Shown piece by piece: positions 53,732 to 61,737 of a stretch of DNA of 64,000 nt (within the stretch, counting starts at the first letter, position 1; the number at the start of each line of letters is the position of its first letter). The stretch covers positions 1 to 64,000 of the forward strand of contig CAZWUI010000004.1 in NCBI GenBank assembly GCA_964637515.1, in the 5' to 3' direction. This stretch comes from RGIG4097 sp964637515. GTDB taxonomy: Bacteria > Bacillota > Clostridia > Christensenellales > CAG-917. Under the pieces are notes generated by a model. It worked only from the letters and a program-made list of their open reading frames with translations, was not told where the DNA came from and ran no database searches. Both the position numbers and the translations under genes were made by a program.

Positions 53732-55333
53732 ATGAAAAACCTATCCGCAAAAATAACGATAATCGCAGTATGTGCGCTTTTTGCAGTCGCACTTGTTTTC
53801 GGCTCGTCCAATAGTGGCGTGGTCTTTGCCTACAACAATAGCACTGAAGGGTGGGAAGAAGGCGTTTTCAACAATCTCGACTACGGCATTTATTGGTATC
53901 AAAAGGGACGGGAAGTCCCGGTCAAGTGGGATAATCCCAATGCGAATTTCGATCCGTCTCGCCCGACCGTCATTTTCACTCACGGCATGAAACAAAACGA
54001 AGGCTTTTATTGTCGTGATATTCTCTCAACCTACGAAGATACTCGCGGTTATATGAGCAGTGCGGGCGTCGATTACAACACGGAATACTACGAGAAATAT
54101 ATCGATATGGGTTACAACGTCGGGCATTTCTATTGGAATCAACTATCCGAAGAATCCATAAACGGCGACAAGAAAATTTGGTCGTCGGACACCGATCTCG
54201 GCATGCGTTACTTCGTGTCGGATGAAGGCGGTAATAGAGTGCTAGGGGACGAGAGCAAAAACCCGACGAAATCGGTTTCCGTCTTGTATGCGGAAAACAT
54301 AATATCCGCACTCGGCGAAAATTATAACGGTACTCTTCACCTTATCGGACATTCGATGGGCGGAAATTTGACCCTTGCGGTTGCGGAAAATCTCTCTATG
54401 ATGAACGACGACGGCAAGATTTCTAATAGTCTTGTGCCTACTCGCGTAACCATGCTCGATCCCTATCTCAGCGTGACTCCCGTAGACGGACATATCGACC
54501 ATAGGGGCGGTGTGGACGCGAAAGGAAAAACCATAGCAGAACTTTGCTCAGAGGCGGTCGTAACCCTTGCAAACAGGGGAGTCGCTATCGACGGTTACGG
54601 TGCGGGTATGTTCATCTACACGCAATATTCGAGCCTTATGGGACAAGCGGCATACAGGGAGAATCCGGAAATTATCGAACTTCTCACAGAAAGATTTTCG
54701 GACAACTGCGTATGGGTGCACCTCGACGGACTTGACAGTGTCTATGGAATGACCGGAACTCACTGTGTCGTGCCCGACTACTTCTTCCTGTCCTTGTATC
54801 AGGGAAAAGGCGTTGACAATTTCGGGGACGAAGTGCCGTGCGCACTATCGACCGCGGATGAGATTTACGCACTGCGCGGACGTGCCTATTCGCAAACAAT
54901 TTCGTCAAAGACAGAGAAGAAGTCCTATCTCATATCGGACAGTGATTTCACGAGAGTGGACCGAAACAAAAACACCGTCAATCTCATAGTGAATTTCACC
55001 GTAAACGACGTTTATGGAGCGAAAGTGTTGAATGAAGTTGGCGAAGTGGTATATTCGAGAAATTCCAACGCTCCCATTAACCGCTTGGAAATAGGGCTTG
55101 AAGAAGGTGCTTATACGATTGAATATTACAACGTGGACGGTGAAACAAATAGCGCAAACAATCAATCCGTTGCCATTTCCGAAGACGACTGCGAAACCCT
55201 TGAAATGAACGTGAGCATAGCACCGCAAAGTGCAGGGAAAAGCATGGTTTGGCTCTATGCGCTTCTCGGAGTGCTTGGCGGAATTACGATAGCGTTTGCC
55301 GCCGCTTGCGCTGTTCTTATGACGAGAAAATAA
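53732..55333 (+). CDS. Secreted, membrane-anchored lipase-like alpha/beta hydrolase
   Basis: A 533-aa exported protein. A signal peptide (about 1-34) is followed by an alpha/beta-hydrolase core. VIFTHGMKQ is the oxyanion strand, GHSMGGN near residue 207 is the nucleophile elbow, MLDPYLS supplies the probable acid and TGTHCVVPDYFF the probable histidine. The arrangement resembles triacylglycerol lipases of the pancreatic-lipase type, but the substrate is not certain. The last third is a beta-rich domain (about 395-495), then one membrane helix (about 503-530) and a short basic tail, the same anchoring plan as the giant surface protein. The ribosome site is a weak AGGT. The gene is monocistronic. 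Confidence 0.82.
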   Translation: MKNLSAKITIIAVCALFAVALVFGSSNSGVVFAYNNSTEGWEEGVFNNLDYGIYWYQKGREVPVKWDNPNANFDPSRPTVIFTHGMKQNEGFYCRDILSTYEDTRGYMSSAGVDYNTEYYEKYIDMGYNVGHFYWNQLSEESINGDKKIWSSDTDLGMRYFVSDEGGNRVLGDESKNPTKSVSVLYAENIISALGENYNGTLHLIGHSMGGNLTLAVAENLSMMNDDGKISNSLVPTRVTMLDPYLSVTPVDGHIDHRGGVDAKGKTIAELCSEAVVTLANRGVAIDGYGAGMFIYTQYSSLMGQAAYRENPEIIELLTERFSDNCVWVHLDGLDSVYGMTGTHCVVPDYFFLSLYQGKGVDNFGDEVPCALSTADEIYALRGRAYSQTISSKTEKKSYLISDSDFTRVDRNKNTVNLIVNFTVNDVYGAKVLNEVGEVVYSRNSNAPINRLEIGLEEGAYTIEYYNVDGETNSANNQSVAISEDDCETLEMNVSIAPQSAGKSMVWLYALLGVLGGITIAFAAACAVLMTRK

Positions 55334-55346
55334 TCCTACGAAACTC

Positions 55347-55386
55347 AAATCCGCCGTGTTCACAACAAGTACGGCGGATTTTCTTA
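55347..55386 (+). terminator. Terminator of the hydrolase
   Basis: AAATCCGCCGT (55347-55357) and ACGGCGGATTT (55371-55381) form an 11-bp stem followed by TTCTT. Confidence 0.85.
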
Positions 55387-55408
55387 TGTCTGTAATATAA
55401 AATAATTA

Positions 55409-55437
55409 TTGCCATATGGTGAGTTGTCGTGTATAAT
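55409..55437 (+). promoter_or_regulatory. Promoter of the four-helix membrane protein
   Basis: TTGCCA (55409-55414), 17 bp and TATAAT (55432-55437). Confidence 0.75.
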
Positions 55438-55468
55438 TTAATTATTAACTAAAATTAAGGTGGAAATT

Positions 55469-56182
55469 ATGAAAAATCTTACCAAAACCGAAAAAACCCT
55501 CTGGGGACTCATTGGCCTTTCTATCGTTATTATGATATTCGGCTTTTTGTTCCTTCTCAACGCAATGGGCATGTGCGACTTCTATCCGCACTATAGCGCA
55601 ATCCCCAACGTTCTCGGCAAATATATCGTCGTCATCGCAACTATGGCATGCGGTATTATGCTCTTCTCGAACGTCGCAATGCGCTTCCCCGACAAGAAAC
55701 TCCGCAACGGTCTCACCATTTTCATCACGGCTTTTGCGTTCATCTTGACGGTGCCCCTTACCTACGTATTCTTCTCCTTGCTCCCGTTCGCGTCCAACTA
55801 TTCAATGGCTGACGTGTTCGCATCCGCAGGTGCAAGCACCCTTTCCGATTTCACCCCCGAAGTCGTATCCGCATCCGCAGACGTTCTCGGCATCAATGCA
55901 ATCGACAAAATCATGGGCGTGAACAACATCTATATGGGATTTGCGGACTTGTTCGGTGAAGGCGCAGGACTTTGGGTAGTGCTCGCAATCATGGCGGTCG
56001 TCGGCGTGGTCTTCTTGTTCGAACCGTTGATCGCAGGCATCTGCGTCACCAAAGGCAAAATGCTCCAACTCTTCGGCAAAAACGAGAAAGGCAAGTTTGC
56101 ACCTATCGCAATCGTCGAACTTCCCGTTGCCAAGGCACAACGTCTTGCAGAAGAAGAGAGAATCAGAGAAACGATTGTTTGA
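55469..56182 (+). CDS. Four-helix membrane protein, function unknown
   Basis: A 237-aa integral membrane protein that I do not recognise. Hydrophobic segments are seen at about residues 11-33, 47-66, 79-103 and 163-187. The loop between helices 3 and 4 (about 108-160) is probably extracellular and carries no cysteine. The C-terminal 45 residues are charged and cytoplasmic, ending in a helix (KAQRLAEEERIRETIV). AAGGTGG precedes the ATG at 55469, and an in-frame GTG three codons earlier is less likely. It is monocistronic, with a good promoter and a strong terminator. Strong codon bias suggests it is well expressed. Confidence 0.8.
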   Translation: MKNLTKTEKTLWGLIGLSIVIMIFGFLFLLNAMGMCDFYPHYSAIPNVLGKYIVVIATMACGIMLFSNVAMRFPDKKLRNGLTIFITAFAFILTVPLTYVFFSLLPFASNYSMADVFASAGASTLSDFTPEVVSASADVLGINAIDKIMGVNNIYMGFADLFGEGAGLWVVLAIMAVVGVVFLFEPLIAGICVTKGKMLQLFGKNEKGKFAPIAIVELPVAKAQRLAEEERIRETIV

Positions 56183-56199
56183 TGAAAATAAACTATAAT

Positions 56200-56228
56200 A
56201 AAAAGCGTCCGCTTGGGACGCTTTTTTT
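56200..56228 (+). terminator. Terminator of the four-helix membrane protein
   Basis: AAAAGCGTCC and GGACGCTTTT form a 10-bp stem followed by Ts. Confidence 0.88.
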
Positions 56229-56276
56229 ATAGTGATATTGCTACGCAGTGAGATTTTCTCTGACGGAGGAGTTGCA

Positions 56277-56304
56277 TTGTTACGCAATTTTCATAGCGTA
56301 TAAT
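56277..56304 (+). promoter_or_regulatory. Promoter of the second rubrerythrin
   Basis: TTGTTA (56277-56282), 16 bp and TATAAT (56299-56304). Confidence 0.6.
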
Positions 56305-56342
56305 TTGCGAACCTTCGGGGATAATATCATCGGAGGTGTTTA

Positions 56343-56933
56343 ATGAAATTTCAAGATAGCAAAACTTATCACAATCTCGCTCGGGCTTACGCAGGCGAAT
56401 GTCAGGCACGCACTCGTTACGAATTTATCGAGTACGGCGCAAGAATGCAAGGTTATTCCTGCCTTGCCGAAGTCGTGGATAAAGTCGTCTACAACGAGTT
56501 CAACCACGCAAGAATGTTCTACACTTATTTGCAACAGGACGTCAAAAAACAAATCGACAATATCGAAATATCCGCAGGCTATCCCTTCAAGGAGAAGTGG
56601 GATTTGACGGATAATCTCCGCCTTGCCGCAGAAGACGAAAAAACCGAAGCGGAAAAAGTCTATCCCGAATTTATGAAGATAGCAAAAGAGGAGGGCTACG
56701 ACGACGTAGCAGACCTTTTCAAAATGGTTATCGAAGTGGAAAAGAGTCATCAAGCGTTGTTTGAAGAACTCCACAAGCAGATGAAAGACGGCTCGTTATA
56801 CAAGAAAAAAGTCAAAGTAACTTGGAAATGCTCCGGTTGCGGACACACGGAATCCGCCAAAGAAGCATGGGAAGAATGCCCGCTCTGCAAAGCCAAACAA
56901 GGTGCTGTCATTCTCCACCTTGAAAACGCCTAA
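56343..56933 (+). CDS. Rubrerythrin-family protein (second paralogue)
   Basis: A 196-aa rubrerythrin that differs clearly from the one at 50133-50672. The ferritin-like domain has AGECQARTRYEFI, YNEFNHARMF and EVEKSHQALF, which supply the di-iron ligands. A rubredoxin-like module closes the chain with CSGCG and CPLCK. The longer helical middle and the basic stretch before the rubredoxin part (YKKKVKVTWK) set it apart from classical Rbr. It probably reduces peroxide with electrons from a rubredoxin or NADH system. GGAGG lies 7 nt before the ATG, and the gene stands alone between terminators. Confidence 0.92.
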   Translation: MKFQDSKTYHNLARAYAGECQARTRYEFIEYGARMQGYSCLAEVVDKVVYNEFNHARMFYTYLQQDVKKQIDNIEISAGYPFKEKWDLTDNLRLAAEDEKTEAEKVYPEFMKIAKEEGYDDVADLFKMVIEVEKSHQALFEELHKQMKDGSLYKKKVKVTWKCSGCGHTESAKEAWEECPLCKAKQGAVILHLENA

Positions 56934-56935
56934 CC

Positions 56936-56967
56936 AAAAACCGCTTTCAATCGAAAGCGGTTTTTTG
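56936..56967. terminator. Bidirectional terminator after the second rubrerythrin
   Basis: AAAAACCGCTTTC and GAAAGCGGTTTTT form a 13-bp stem around a four-base loop. It is symmetric and also serves the convergent gene at 56985. Confidence 0.9.
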
Positions 56968-56984
56968 ATTGGACGTTGTTGCGA

Positions 56985-57290
56985 TTAGTTGTCGTCGTTA
57001 TTGAGATTGAAAATCAGTTTATCGAGAAGATTTTCGTCTTGTTGTTCTCTTACTTCGACAGGCACGAAATCCCCGAAAAGTTTTGTGAATTGTTCTTCGT
57101 TAATTCTCGGCGCACCGTTTGCGACAAGTTCTTTTTCAATCAGCCAATCTACATATGCGCGTGCTTTTGACCAAGGCAATCCAAATTTGAGTTGCAAAAG
57201 AGATGCGGACGCTTTGCCTTCTTGGATGAACATTTTGAGTGCGGATATTGCAATATTTTCCAGTTCGTTTTTAGGTTTGTAAATTTCCAT
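56985..57290 (-). CDS. Small winged-helix protein resembling the FtsK gamma domain
   Basis: A 101-aa protein. Its central part (about 12-60), with a block like ALKMFIQEGKASASLLQLKF and then KARAYVDWLIEKELV, follows the pattern of the FtsK/SpoIIIE gamma domain, a winged helix that reads DNA polarity sequences. Here it stands alone, without the motor. The C-terminus is acidic (LNNDDN). AGGAG lies just before the ATG, and the sequence around that start (AGGAGAATTTTATGGA) is identical to that of the next small gene on the same strand. Function unknown; DNA binding is inference. Confidence 0.75.
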   Translation of the reverse strand: MEIYKPKNELENIAISALKMFIQEGKASASLLQLKFGLPWSKARAYVDWLIEKELVANGAPRINEEQFTKLFGDFVPVEVREQQDENLLDKLIFNLNNDDN

Positions 57291-57387
57291 AAAATTCTCC
57301 TTGATTTTGATTCAATCCTACTCCGATTGCAGATACGATTATACAACAGATTTATTTTTTTATCAATAGCAAAATAAAATCTGCAAA

Positions 57388-57420
57388 AGAAAATCCGTCG
57401 CTCGTGGCGACGGATTTCTT
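57388..57420 (-). terminator. Terminator of the small Cys-tailed gene
   Basis: AAATCCGTCG (57391-57400) and CGACGGATTT (57408-57417) form a 10-bp stem, followed on the minus strand by TCTTTT. Confidence 0.8.
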
Positions 57421-57424
57421 TCGA

Positions 57425-57568
57425 TTATTTGCAGTCTTTGCAATCGCAATCCTTACTTGCTTGGCTCTTGGGAGAAGAGTTTTGTTTGGATTTGGTCTTG
57501 CTTGCGCTGTTTTCACAGTTCTTACCGCAATTTTGAGTGGATTTGCTACCGGATTTTCTGTTATCCAT
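57425..57568 (-). CDS. Small polar protein with a cysteine-rich tail
   Basis: A 47-aa protein starting MDNRKSGSK. It is almost free of hydrophobic residues, rich in Lys, Ser, Asn and Gln, and has cysteines in CGKNC near residue 15 and in a closing DCDCKDCK. The tail could bind metal or form disulphides. AGGAG lies just before the ATG at 57568, and a strong terminator follows, so it looks like a real gene in spite of its size. An open frame extends upstream through the ribosome site and is not used. Family unknown. Confidence 0.65.
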   Translation of the reverse strand: MDNRKSGSKSTQNCGKNCENSASKTKSKQNSSPKSQASKDCDCKDCK

Positions 57569-57716
57569 AAAATTCTCCTTTTTTTTTCGGCTATGCCGTG
57601 GTATTGATAGTATTCGCAACAGTGCGTAGTTTTATACGGATTTGCGAAAAATCTATTTCATATTCGACCGCTAAAAAGAAAAATTTAATATACCTGCGAA
57701 AAATGATGAAAATCGT

Positions 57717-57745
57717 TTGACAAAGTTCCCCGTCAATGCTATTAT
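57717..57745 (+). promoter_or_regulatory. Promoter of the tRNA pair
   Basis: TTGACA (57717-57722), 17 bp and TATTAT (57740-57745), close to consensus as expected for stable RNA. Confidence 0.85.
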
Positions 57746-57761
57746 CTTAAAGCATTCACTT

Positions 57762-57837
57762 GGGGGTGTAGCTCAGTTGGTAGAGCGCTTGATTTGCATT
57801 CAAGAGGTCCTCGGTTCGAATCCGTGCATCTCCACCA
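57762..57837 (+). tRNA. tRNA-Ala(TGC)
   Basis: Acceptor GGGGGTG pairs with CATCTCC and includes the G3-U70 pair that marks alanine tRNAs. The anticodon loop is TTTGCAT with anticodon TGC. The T-loop is GTTCGAATC, and CCA is encoded at 57835-57837. Confidence 0.97.
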
Positions 57838-57845
57838 AAACCCAA

Positions 57846-57922
57846 GGGGTTGTAGCTCAGTTGGTTAGAGCACGCGCCTGATAAGCGCGAGGTCGATAGT
57901 TCGAGTCTATTCAACCCCACCA
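57846..57922 (+). tRNA. tRNA-Ile(GAT)
   Basis: Acceptor GGGGTTG pairs with CAACCCC, anticodon stem CGCGC/GCGCG closes loop CTGATAA with anticodon GAT, and CCA is encoded at 57920-57922. The Ala-Ile pair is the one often found inside rRNA operons, but no rRNA is present here. Confidence 0.97.
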
Positions 57923-57959
57923 AAAAAGTCGCATCAATTCAATGCGACTTTTTTTTTAT
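57922..57959 (+). terminator. Terminator of the tRNA pair
   Basis: AAAAAAGTCGCAT and ATGCGACTTTTTT form a 13-bp stem with a T-run. Beyond it, up to the dnaG promoter, I see no gene. Confidence 0.9.
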
Positions 57960-58160
57960 TCATTGCGAAATCAATGGTATGTAATCAGCCATAGAGCTGT
58001 ATGGTATCACGCACAAGCACAATCACGTCTGCGGCGCCGATTTAGCGTAGGCGGTTGGTTTTTTGCGTTTTGCGGGGTATATTATCGCATTGTATTGCGT
58101 AAAATAAGTTTTATGGAGATTTTTTTAGGAATTTTTTAGGATTTTAGGATTTTCAGAGAG

Positions 58161-58166
58161 TATAAT
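58161..58166 (+). promoter_or_regulatory. -10 element of the dnaG-rpoD operon
   Basis: TATAAT at 58161-58166 with only a poor -35 (TTAGG repeats). The expected transcription start near 58173 lies beyond the GTG at 58169, which supports the ATG at 58193 as the dnaG start. Confidence 0.5.
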
Positions 58167-58192
58167 AAGTGAAAAGACTTAAGGACGGTAGT

Positions 58193-59974
58193 ATGGCGTT
58201 CGATTCAAAAGACGGAATCAATCAAAGTTTTCTCGAAGAACTCAAAAGCAGAAACGACATAGTTAGCACGATTTCGCAGTACGTTCCCCTCACCAAAAAG
58301 GGCGGGAAGTATTTCGGCTGTTGTCCTTTCCACAACGAGAAAACAGGCTCGTTCTGCGTGAACACGGACGGGCAATATTATCATTGTTTCGGTTGCGGAG
58401 AGTCGGGCAACGTCATATCTTTCGTTATGGCGATAGAGTCGTTGAGTTTTATGGATGCGGTCAAATTCCTTGCGGATAGGGCGAATATGGAAATGCCCGA
58501 ATTTCACGCAGACCCCAAGCGCGCGGAGAAAAAAGAAAAGAGAGAAATCCTTCTCGGACTTATGAGAGATGCGGCGGTGTATTATCGTTCGAATCTCACT
58601 CGCGAAGTAGAAGGAAAAGAGGCTAGAGAATATCTCTCGTCAAGAGGAATAAGCGAAGACGTCGCAAGGCAGTACGGCATGGGACTCTCTCTCGGACATG
58701 ACCAACTCTACGGCTATATGCGCAGAAAAGGCTATTCCACCGAAAATTTGCGTGATTGCGGACTCGTCGTCGGCGAGAACAATATCGACGCGTTCGCAGG
58801 GCGTATTATCGTGCCTATCATAGACGCTATGGGCAACGTCGTTGCATTCGGCGGTCGCATTTATCACGGCGAACAGGACGTCGCAAAATACAAAAATTCC
58901 ACAAACACTTTCATCTTCGATAAGAGTAGAACACTCTACGGCGTGAACTATATCAAAAAGGAAAAACGCGCGGGAAACAGTTTCAGGGAACTCATCTTGG
59001 TGGAAGGATATATGGACGTTATTTCACTGGGTGCTGCGGGTATACGTAACGCAGTCGCTGGTATGGGCACGGCACTGACGGTCGGACAGGCAAACGAGAT
59101 AAAACGCCTTGTGCCTACGGTGTACGTGTGCTACGACGGCGACGGTGCGGGCAAAAAAGCAACGATAAGAAATATCGACGTTTTGCGCTCGGTCGGACTT
59201 GACGTGAAAGTGGTTTCTTTGAGCGACGGAATGGACCCCGACGATACGATAAAGAAGGAAGGCTATGAAGGCTTTATGTCGAAAGTCGGAGAGGCACTTT
59301 CTGTCATCGAATACAAACTCAAACTGTGCGCAGAGGCTTACAATCTTGATTCGGTCGAGGGCAGAGGAAAGTACGTCACCGCTTGTTTGAAAGTGTTGAA
59401 AGAAATCGAAAGTCCGTCTGAAAGAGAAGTTTATCTGTCGGTTGTGTCTGGATTAAGTCGTGTTTCGGTCGAAACTCTCTCTTCGGAACTCAATAAGGGC
59501 GCAACCGAAAAAATGCAAAAACGCAAGGAAGTCGTTTCTCAAGACAAGGACTCGAAAAACTTGAAAGCGTCGAGATTCGTACTCAACAAAATTCTGAACA
59601 GAGCGCCTTATGCAAACGTTGACCTTGTGAAAAAAGAATGGTTGCAACACCCCTTGCATCAAGAGATTTTCGATAGGTTTGTGGAAAGTGGCGGTACCCT
59701 TCAAATATCCACTCTTTTCGACGACGAAAAAGAACAAAACGAGATAAGCAAGATTGTAGGGGACAAGGTCGCCGCAATCGAAGGTACGGATGAAAAAGCG
59801 TATTTTGCGGATTGTCTCATCGCCCTTGCAAACGATTATCTCTCCGCAATACTTGAAAAACTCAAAACGGAATATAACACCCTGACGTCCGACGAGGACA
59901 AAAGGAATAATATATCCGAAATCGCATCCCTTCAAAAGAAACTCAAATCAAAAAACATAGAAGACAAAACGTAA
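58193..59974 (+). CDS. dnaG: DNA primase
   Basis: DnaG makes RNA primers for replication. The 593-aa chain begins with the CHC2 zinc domain: Cys44, His47 and the pair in HCFGCG. The RNA polymerase core follows, with the TOPRIM glutamate in LILVEGYMDVI near residue 267 and the metal-binding acids in CYDGDGAGKKA. The C-terminal helicase-binding region is helical. The ATG at 58193 follows AAGGACGG; an in-frame GTG eight codons upstream lies before the likely transcription start. It leads the gram-positive macromolecular synthesis operon with rpoD, 39 bp downstream. Confidence 0.96.
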   Translation: MAFDSKDGINQSFLEELKSRNDIVSTISQYVPLTKKGGKYFGCCPFHNEKTGSFCVNTDGQYYHCFGCGESGNVISFVMAIESLSFMDAVKFLADRANMEMPEFHADPKRAEKKEKREILLGLMRDAAVYYRSNLTREVEGKEAREYLSSRGISEDVARQYGMGLSLGHDQLYGYMRRKGYSTENLRDCGLVVGENNIDAFAGRIIVPIIDAMGNVVAFGGRIYHGEQDVAKYKNSTNTFIFDKSRTLYGVNYIKKEKRAGNSFRELILVEGYMDVISLGAAGIRNAVAGMGTALTVGQANEIKRLVPTVYVCYDGDGAGKKATIRNIDVLRSVGLDVKVVSLSDGMDPDDTIKKEGYEGFMSKVGEALSVIEYKLKLCAEAYNLDSVEGRGKYVTACLKVLKEIESPSEREVYLSVVSGLSRVSVETLSSELNKGATEKMQKRKEVVSQDKDSKNLKASRFVLNKILNRAPYANVDLVKKEWLQHPLHQEIFDRFVESGGTLQISTLFDDEKEQNEISKIVGDKVAAIEGTDEKAYFADCLIALANDYLSAILEKLKTEYNTLTSDEDKRNNISEIASLQKKLKSKNIEDKT

Positions 59975-60013
59975 ACGGCATTGCCGTATTTCCCGATGGG
60001 GACGGAGGTAATA

Positions 60014-61051
60014 ATGGATAGAGAACAAATCATCAAGGCGGAGATTGAAAAACTCATCGCCCTTGCAAAAACCAAAAACATCACCGAAGACGACGTGATG
60101 GCTAAACTTGAACGCCACAATGCGATCGCAGAAGAAATGGAAGTCGTGTTCAACGCTCTCAAAGAAGCGGGCATTGAATTTACCGACGAGCCGACTCCCG
60201 ACGAACTCGACAGTATGATCGAGGGCAGTTCGGACGACGCAGTCAAAATGTATCTCAAGGATATAGGCAAAGTACCTCTTTTGTCCGCCGAAGAAGAAGT
60301 CGAACTTGCAAGACGTATGGAAGAAGGGGACGAAGAAGCAAAGAAAAAACTCTCCGAAGCAAATCTTCGCTTGGTCGTGTCTATTGCAAAGAGATACGTC
60401 GGCAGAAACATGCACTTCCTCGACCTCATTCAAGAAGGCAATCTCGGACTTATGAAAGCGGTCGACAAATTCGACTACACAAAGGGATTCAAATTCTCGA
60501 CGTATGCGACTTGGTGGATTCGCCAATCCATAACTCGTGCAATCGCGGATCAAGCGCGCACGATTAGAATCCCCGTACATATGGTCGAAACCATCAACAA
60601 GCAAGTGAGAGCGACTCGTACTCTCTTGCAACGACTGGGCAGAGAGCCTTCCCCCGAAGAAATCGCGGAATATCTCGGTTGTCCCGTCGAAAAAGTGCGC
60701 GAAATCCAAAAAATCGCACAAGATCCCGTGTCTCTTGAAACCCCTATCGGCGAAGAAGAAGACAGTCATCTCGGCGATTTCATCGAAGACGACAAAGCGT
60801 TGTCTCCTATGGAAGTCGCAGAGAGCAATATGCTCCGCGAGCAACTCATCCAAGTGCTCAACACTCTCACCCCGCGTGAAGAAAAGGTGCTTCGACTCCG
60901 CTACGGTCTTGACGACAGTCACCCCCGTACACTCGAAGAAGTGGGCAAGGAATTTAACGTGACGAGAGAGCGTATCCGTCAAATCGAAGCGAAAGCGCTC
61001 CGTAAACTCCGTCACCCCAACAGACTCAAAAAACTCAAGGACTTCGACTGA
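60014..61051 (+). CDS. rpoD: RNA polymerase primary sigma factor (SigA/RpoD)
   Basis: The housekeeping sigma factor, 345 aa. A short region 1.1 is followed by region 1.2 (DDAVKMYLKDIGKVPLLS), region 2 with the RLVVSIAKRYVGRNMHFLDL and GFKFSTYATWWIRQSITRAI blocks that bind and melt the -10, region 3 and region 4 with the HTH that reads the -35 (GKEFNVTRERIRQIEAKALRK). GGAGG (60004-60008) lies 5 nt before the ATG. Its presence agrees with the many TTGACA/TATAAT promoters found in the window. Its stop overlaps the trmK start (TGATG). Confidence 0.98.
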   Translation: MDREQIIKAEIEKLIALAKTKNITEDDVMAKLERHNAIAEEMEVVFNALKEAGIEFTDEPTPDELDSMIEGSSDDAVKMYLKDIGKVPLLSAEEEVELARRMEEGDEEAKKKLSEANLRLVVSIAKRYVGRNMHFLDLIQEGNLGLMKAVDKFDYTKGFKFSTYATWWIRQSITRAIADQARTIRIPVHMVETINKQVRATRTLLQRLGREPSPEEIAEYLGCPVEKVREIQKIAQDPVSLETPIGEEEDSHLGDFIEDDKALSPMEVAESNMLREQLIQVLNTLTPREEKVLRLRYGLDDSHPRTLEEVGKEFNVTRERIRQIEAKALRKLRHPNRLKKLKDFD

Positions 61052-61737
61052 TGCCGATACGACTTGACGAAAGATTGACAGCCGTCGTCCAACGTATACC
61101 GTACGGTAGCGTTGCGGACGTCGGTTGCGACCACGGAAAACTCGGCTACTACTTGGTGTCCACCGACCGTGCGAGCAACGTTATCGCCACCGATATAAGC
61201 CTTCCGAGCTTGAATAAGGCGAAAGAACTTGCCAAAGAAAACGGCGTTTCCCACCTTATCGAAACAAGGGCGGGGGACGGACTTGCGCCCGTTGCAAGCG
61301 GTGAAGTCGATACCGTCGTTATCGCAGGACTCGGCGGGGACGTGATAGCCGATATTCTTATGCGCGCGCGTGAACAGGGCAAGGAATTTGCCCATTTTGT
61401 GCTGTCGCCCAACACTCATCCCGAAAAGGTGCGTGACGAATTATCTCGTTCTTGCCACGTAATTACGTCAGACGGCTTGACCGAATGCGCAAATAAGTAT
61501 TATACTATTATTTCGTCTGATAATACGCGCGCTCTCGCTACGCACGTATGTGAGGAATTGGATCCCTATCAACGAGCCTACGGCAAGTTTTACGAGAGGG
61601 ACGAAGTTTTCAAAAAACGCGGGGAAGAAGAGCTTGCGTGCATGAAAAATATCCTGTCCGTCCACTATTCAGACGAACTCGAAAGAAAAATTGCGTTCTT
61701 ATCAGAAGCACTCGAAAGGGTGAAGATAGGTGAATAA
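61051..61737 (+). CDS. trmK: tRNA (adenine(22)-N(1))-methyltransferase
   Basis: TrmK methylates A22 of tRNAs in gram-positive bacteria. The 228-aa length is typical. The SAM-binding fold is seen as VADVGCDHGKLGYYLV near residue 22, with ATDIS as the acidic strand. AGLGGDVI and the family block LSPNTHPEKVRDEL follow. The C-terminal helical extension is a coiled coil in known structures. It sits in its usual place after rpoD, sharing one base with it, and is coupled to the Nif3-like gene downstream. Confidence 0.93.
   Translation: MPIRLDERLTAVVQRIPYGSVADVGCDHGKLGYYLVSTDRASNVIATDISLPSLNKAKELAKENGVSHLIETRAGDGLAPVASGEVDTVVIAGLGGDVIADILMRAREQGKEFAHFVLSPNTHPEKVRDELSRSCHVITSDGLTECANKYYTIISSDNTRALATHVCEELDPYQRAYGKFYERDEVFKKRGEEELACMKNILSVHYSDELERKIAFLSEALERVKIGE

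Noticed and set aside
57942..58139. A 65-codon frame between the tRNAs and dnaG
   Set aside because: It begins inside the tRNA terminator, has no ribosome site and a random-looking product.
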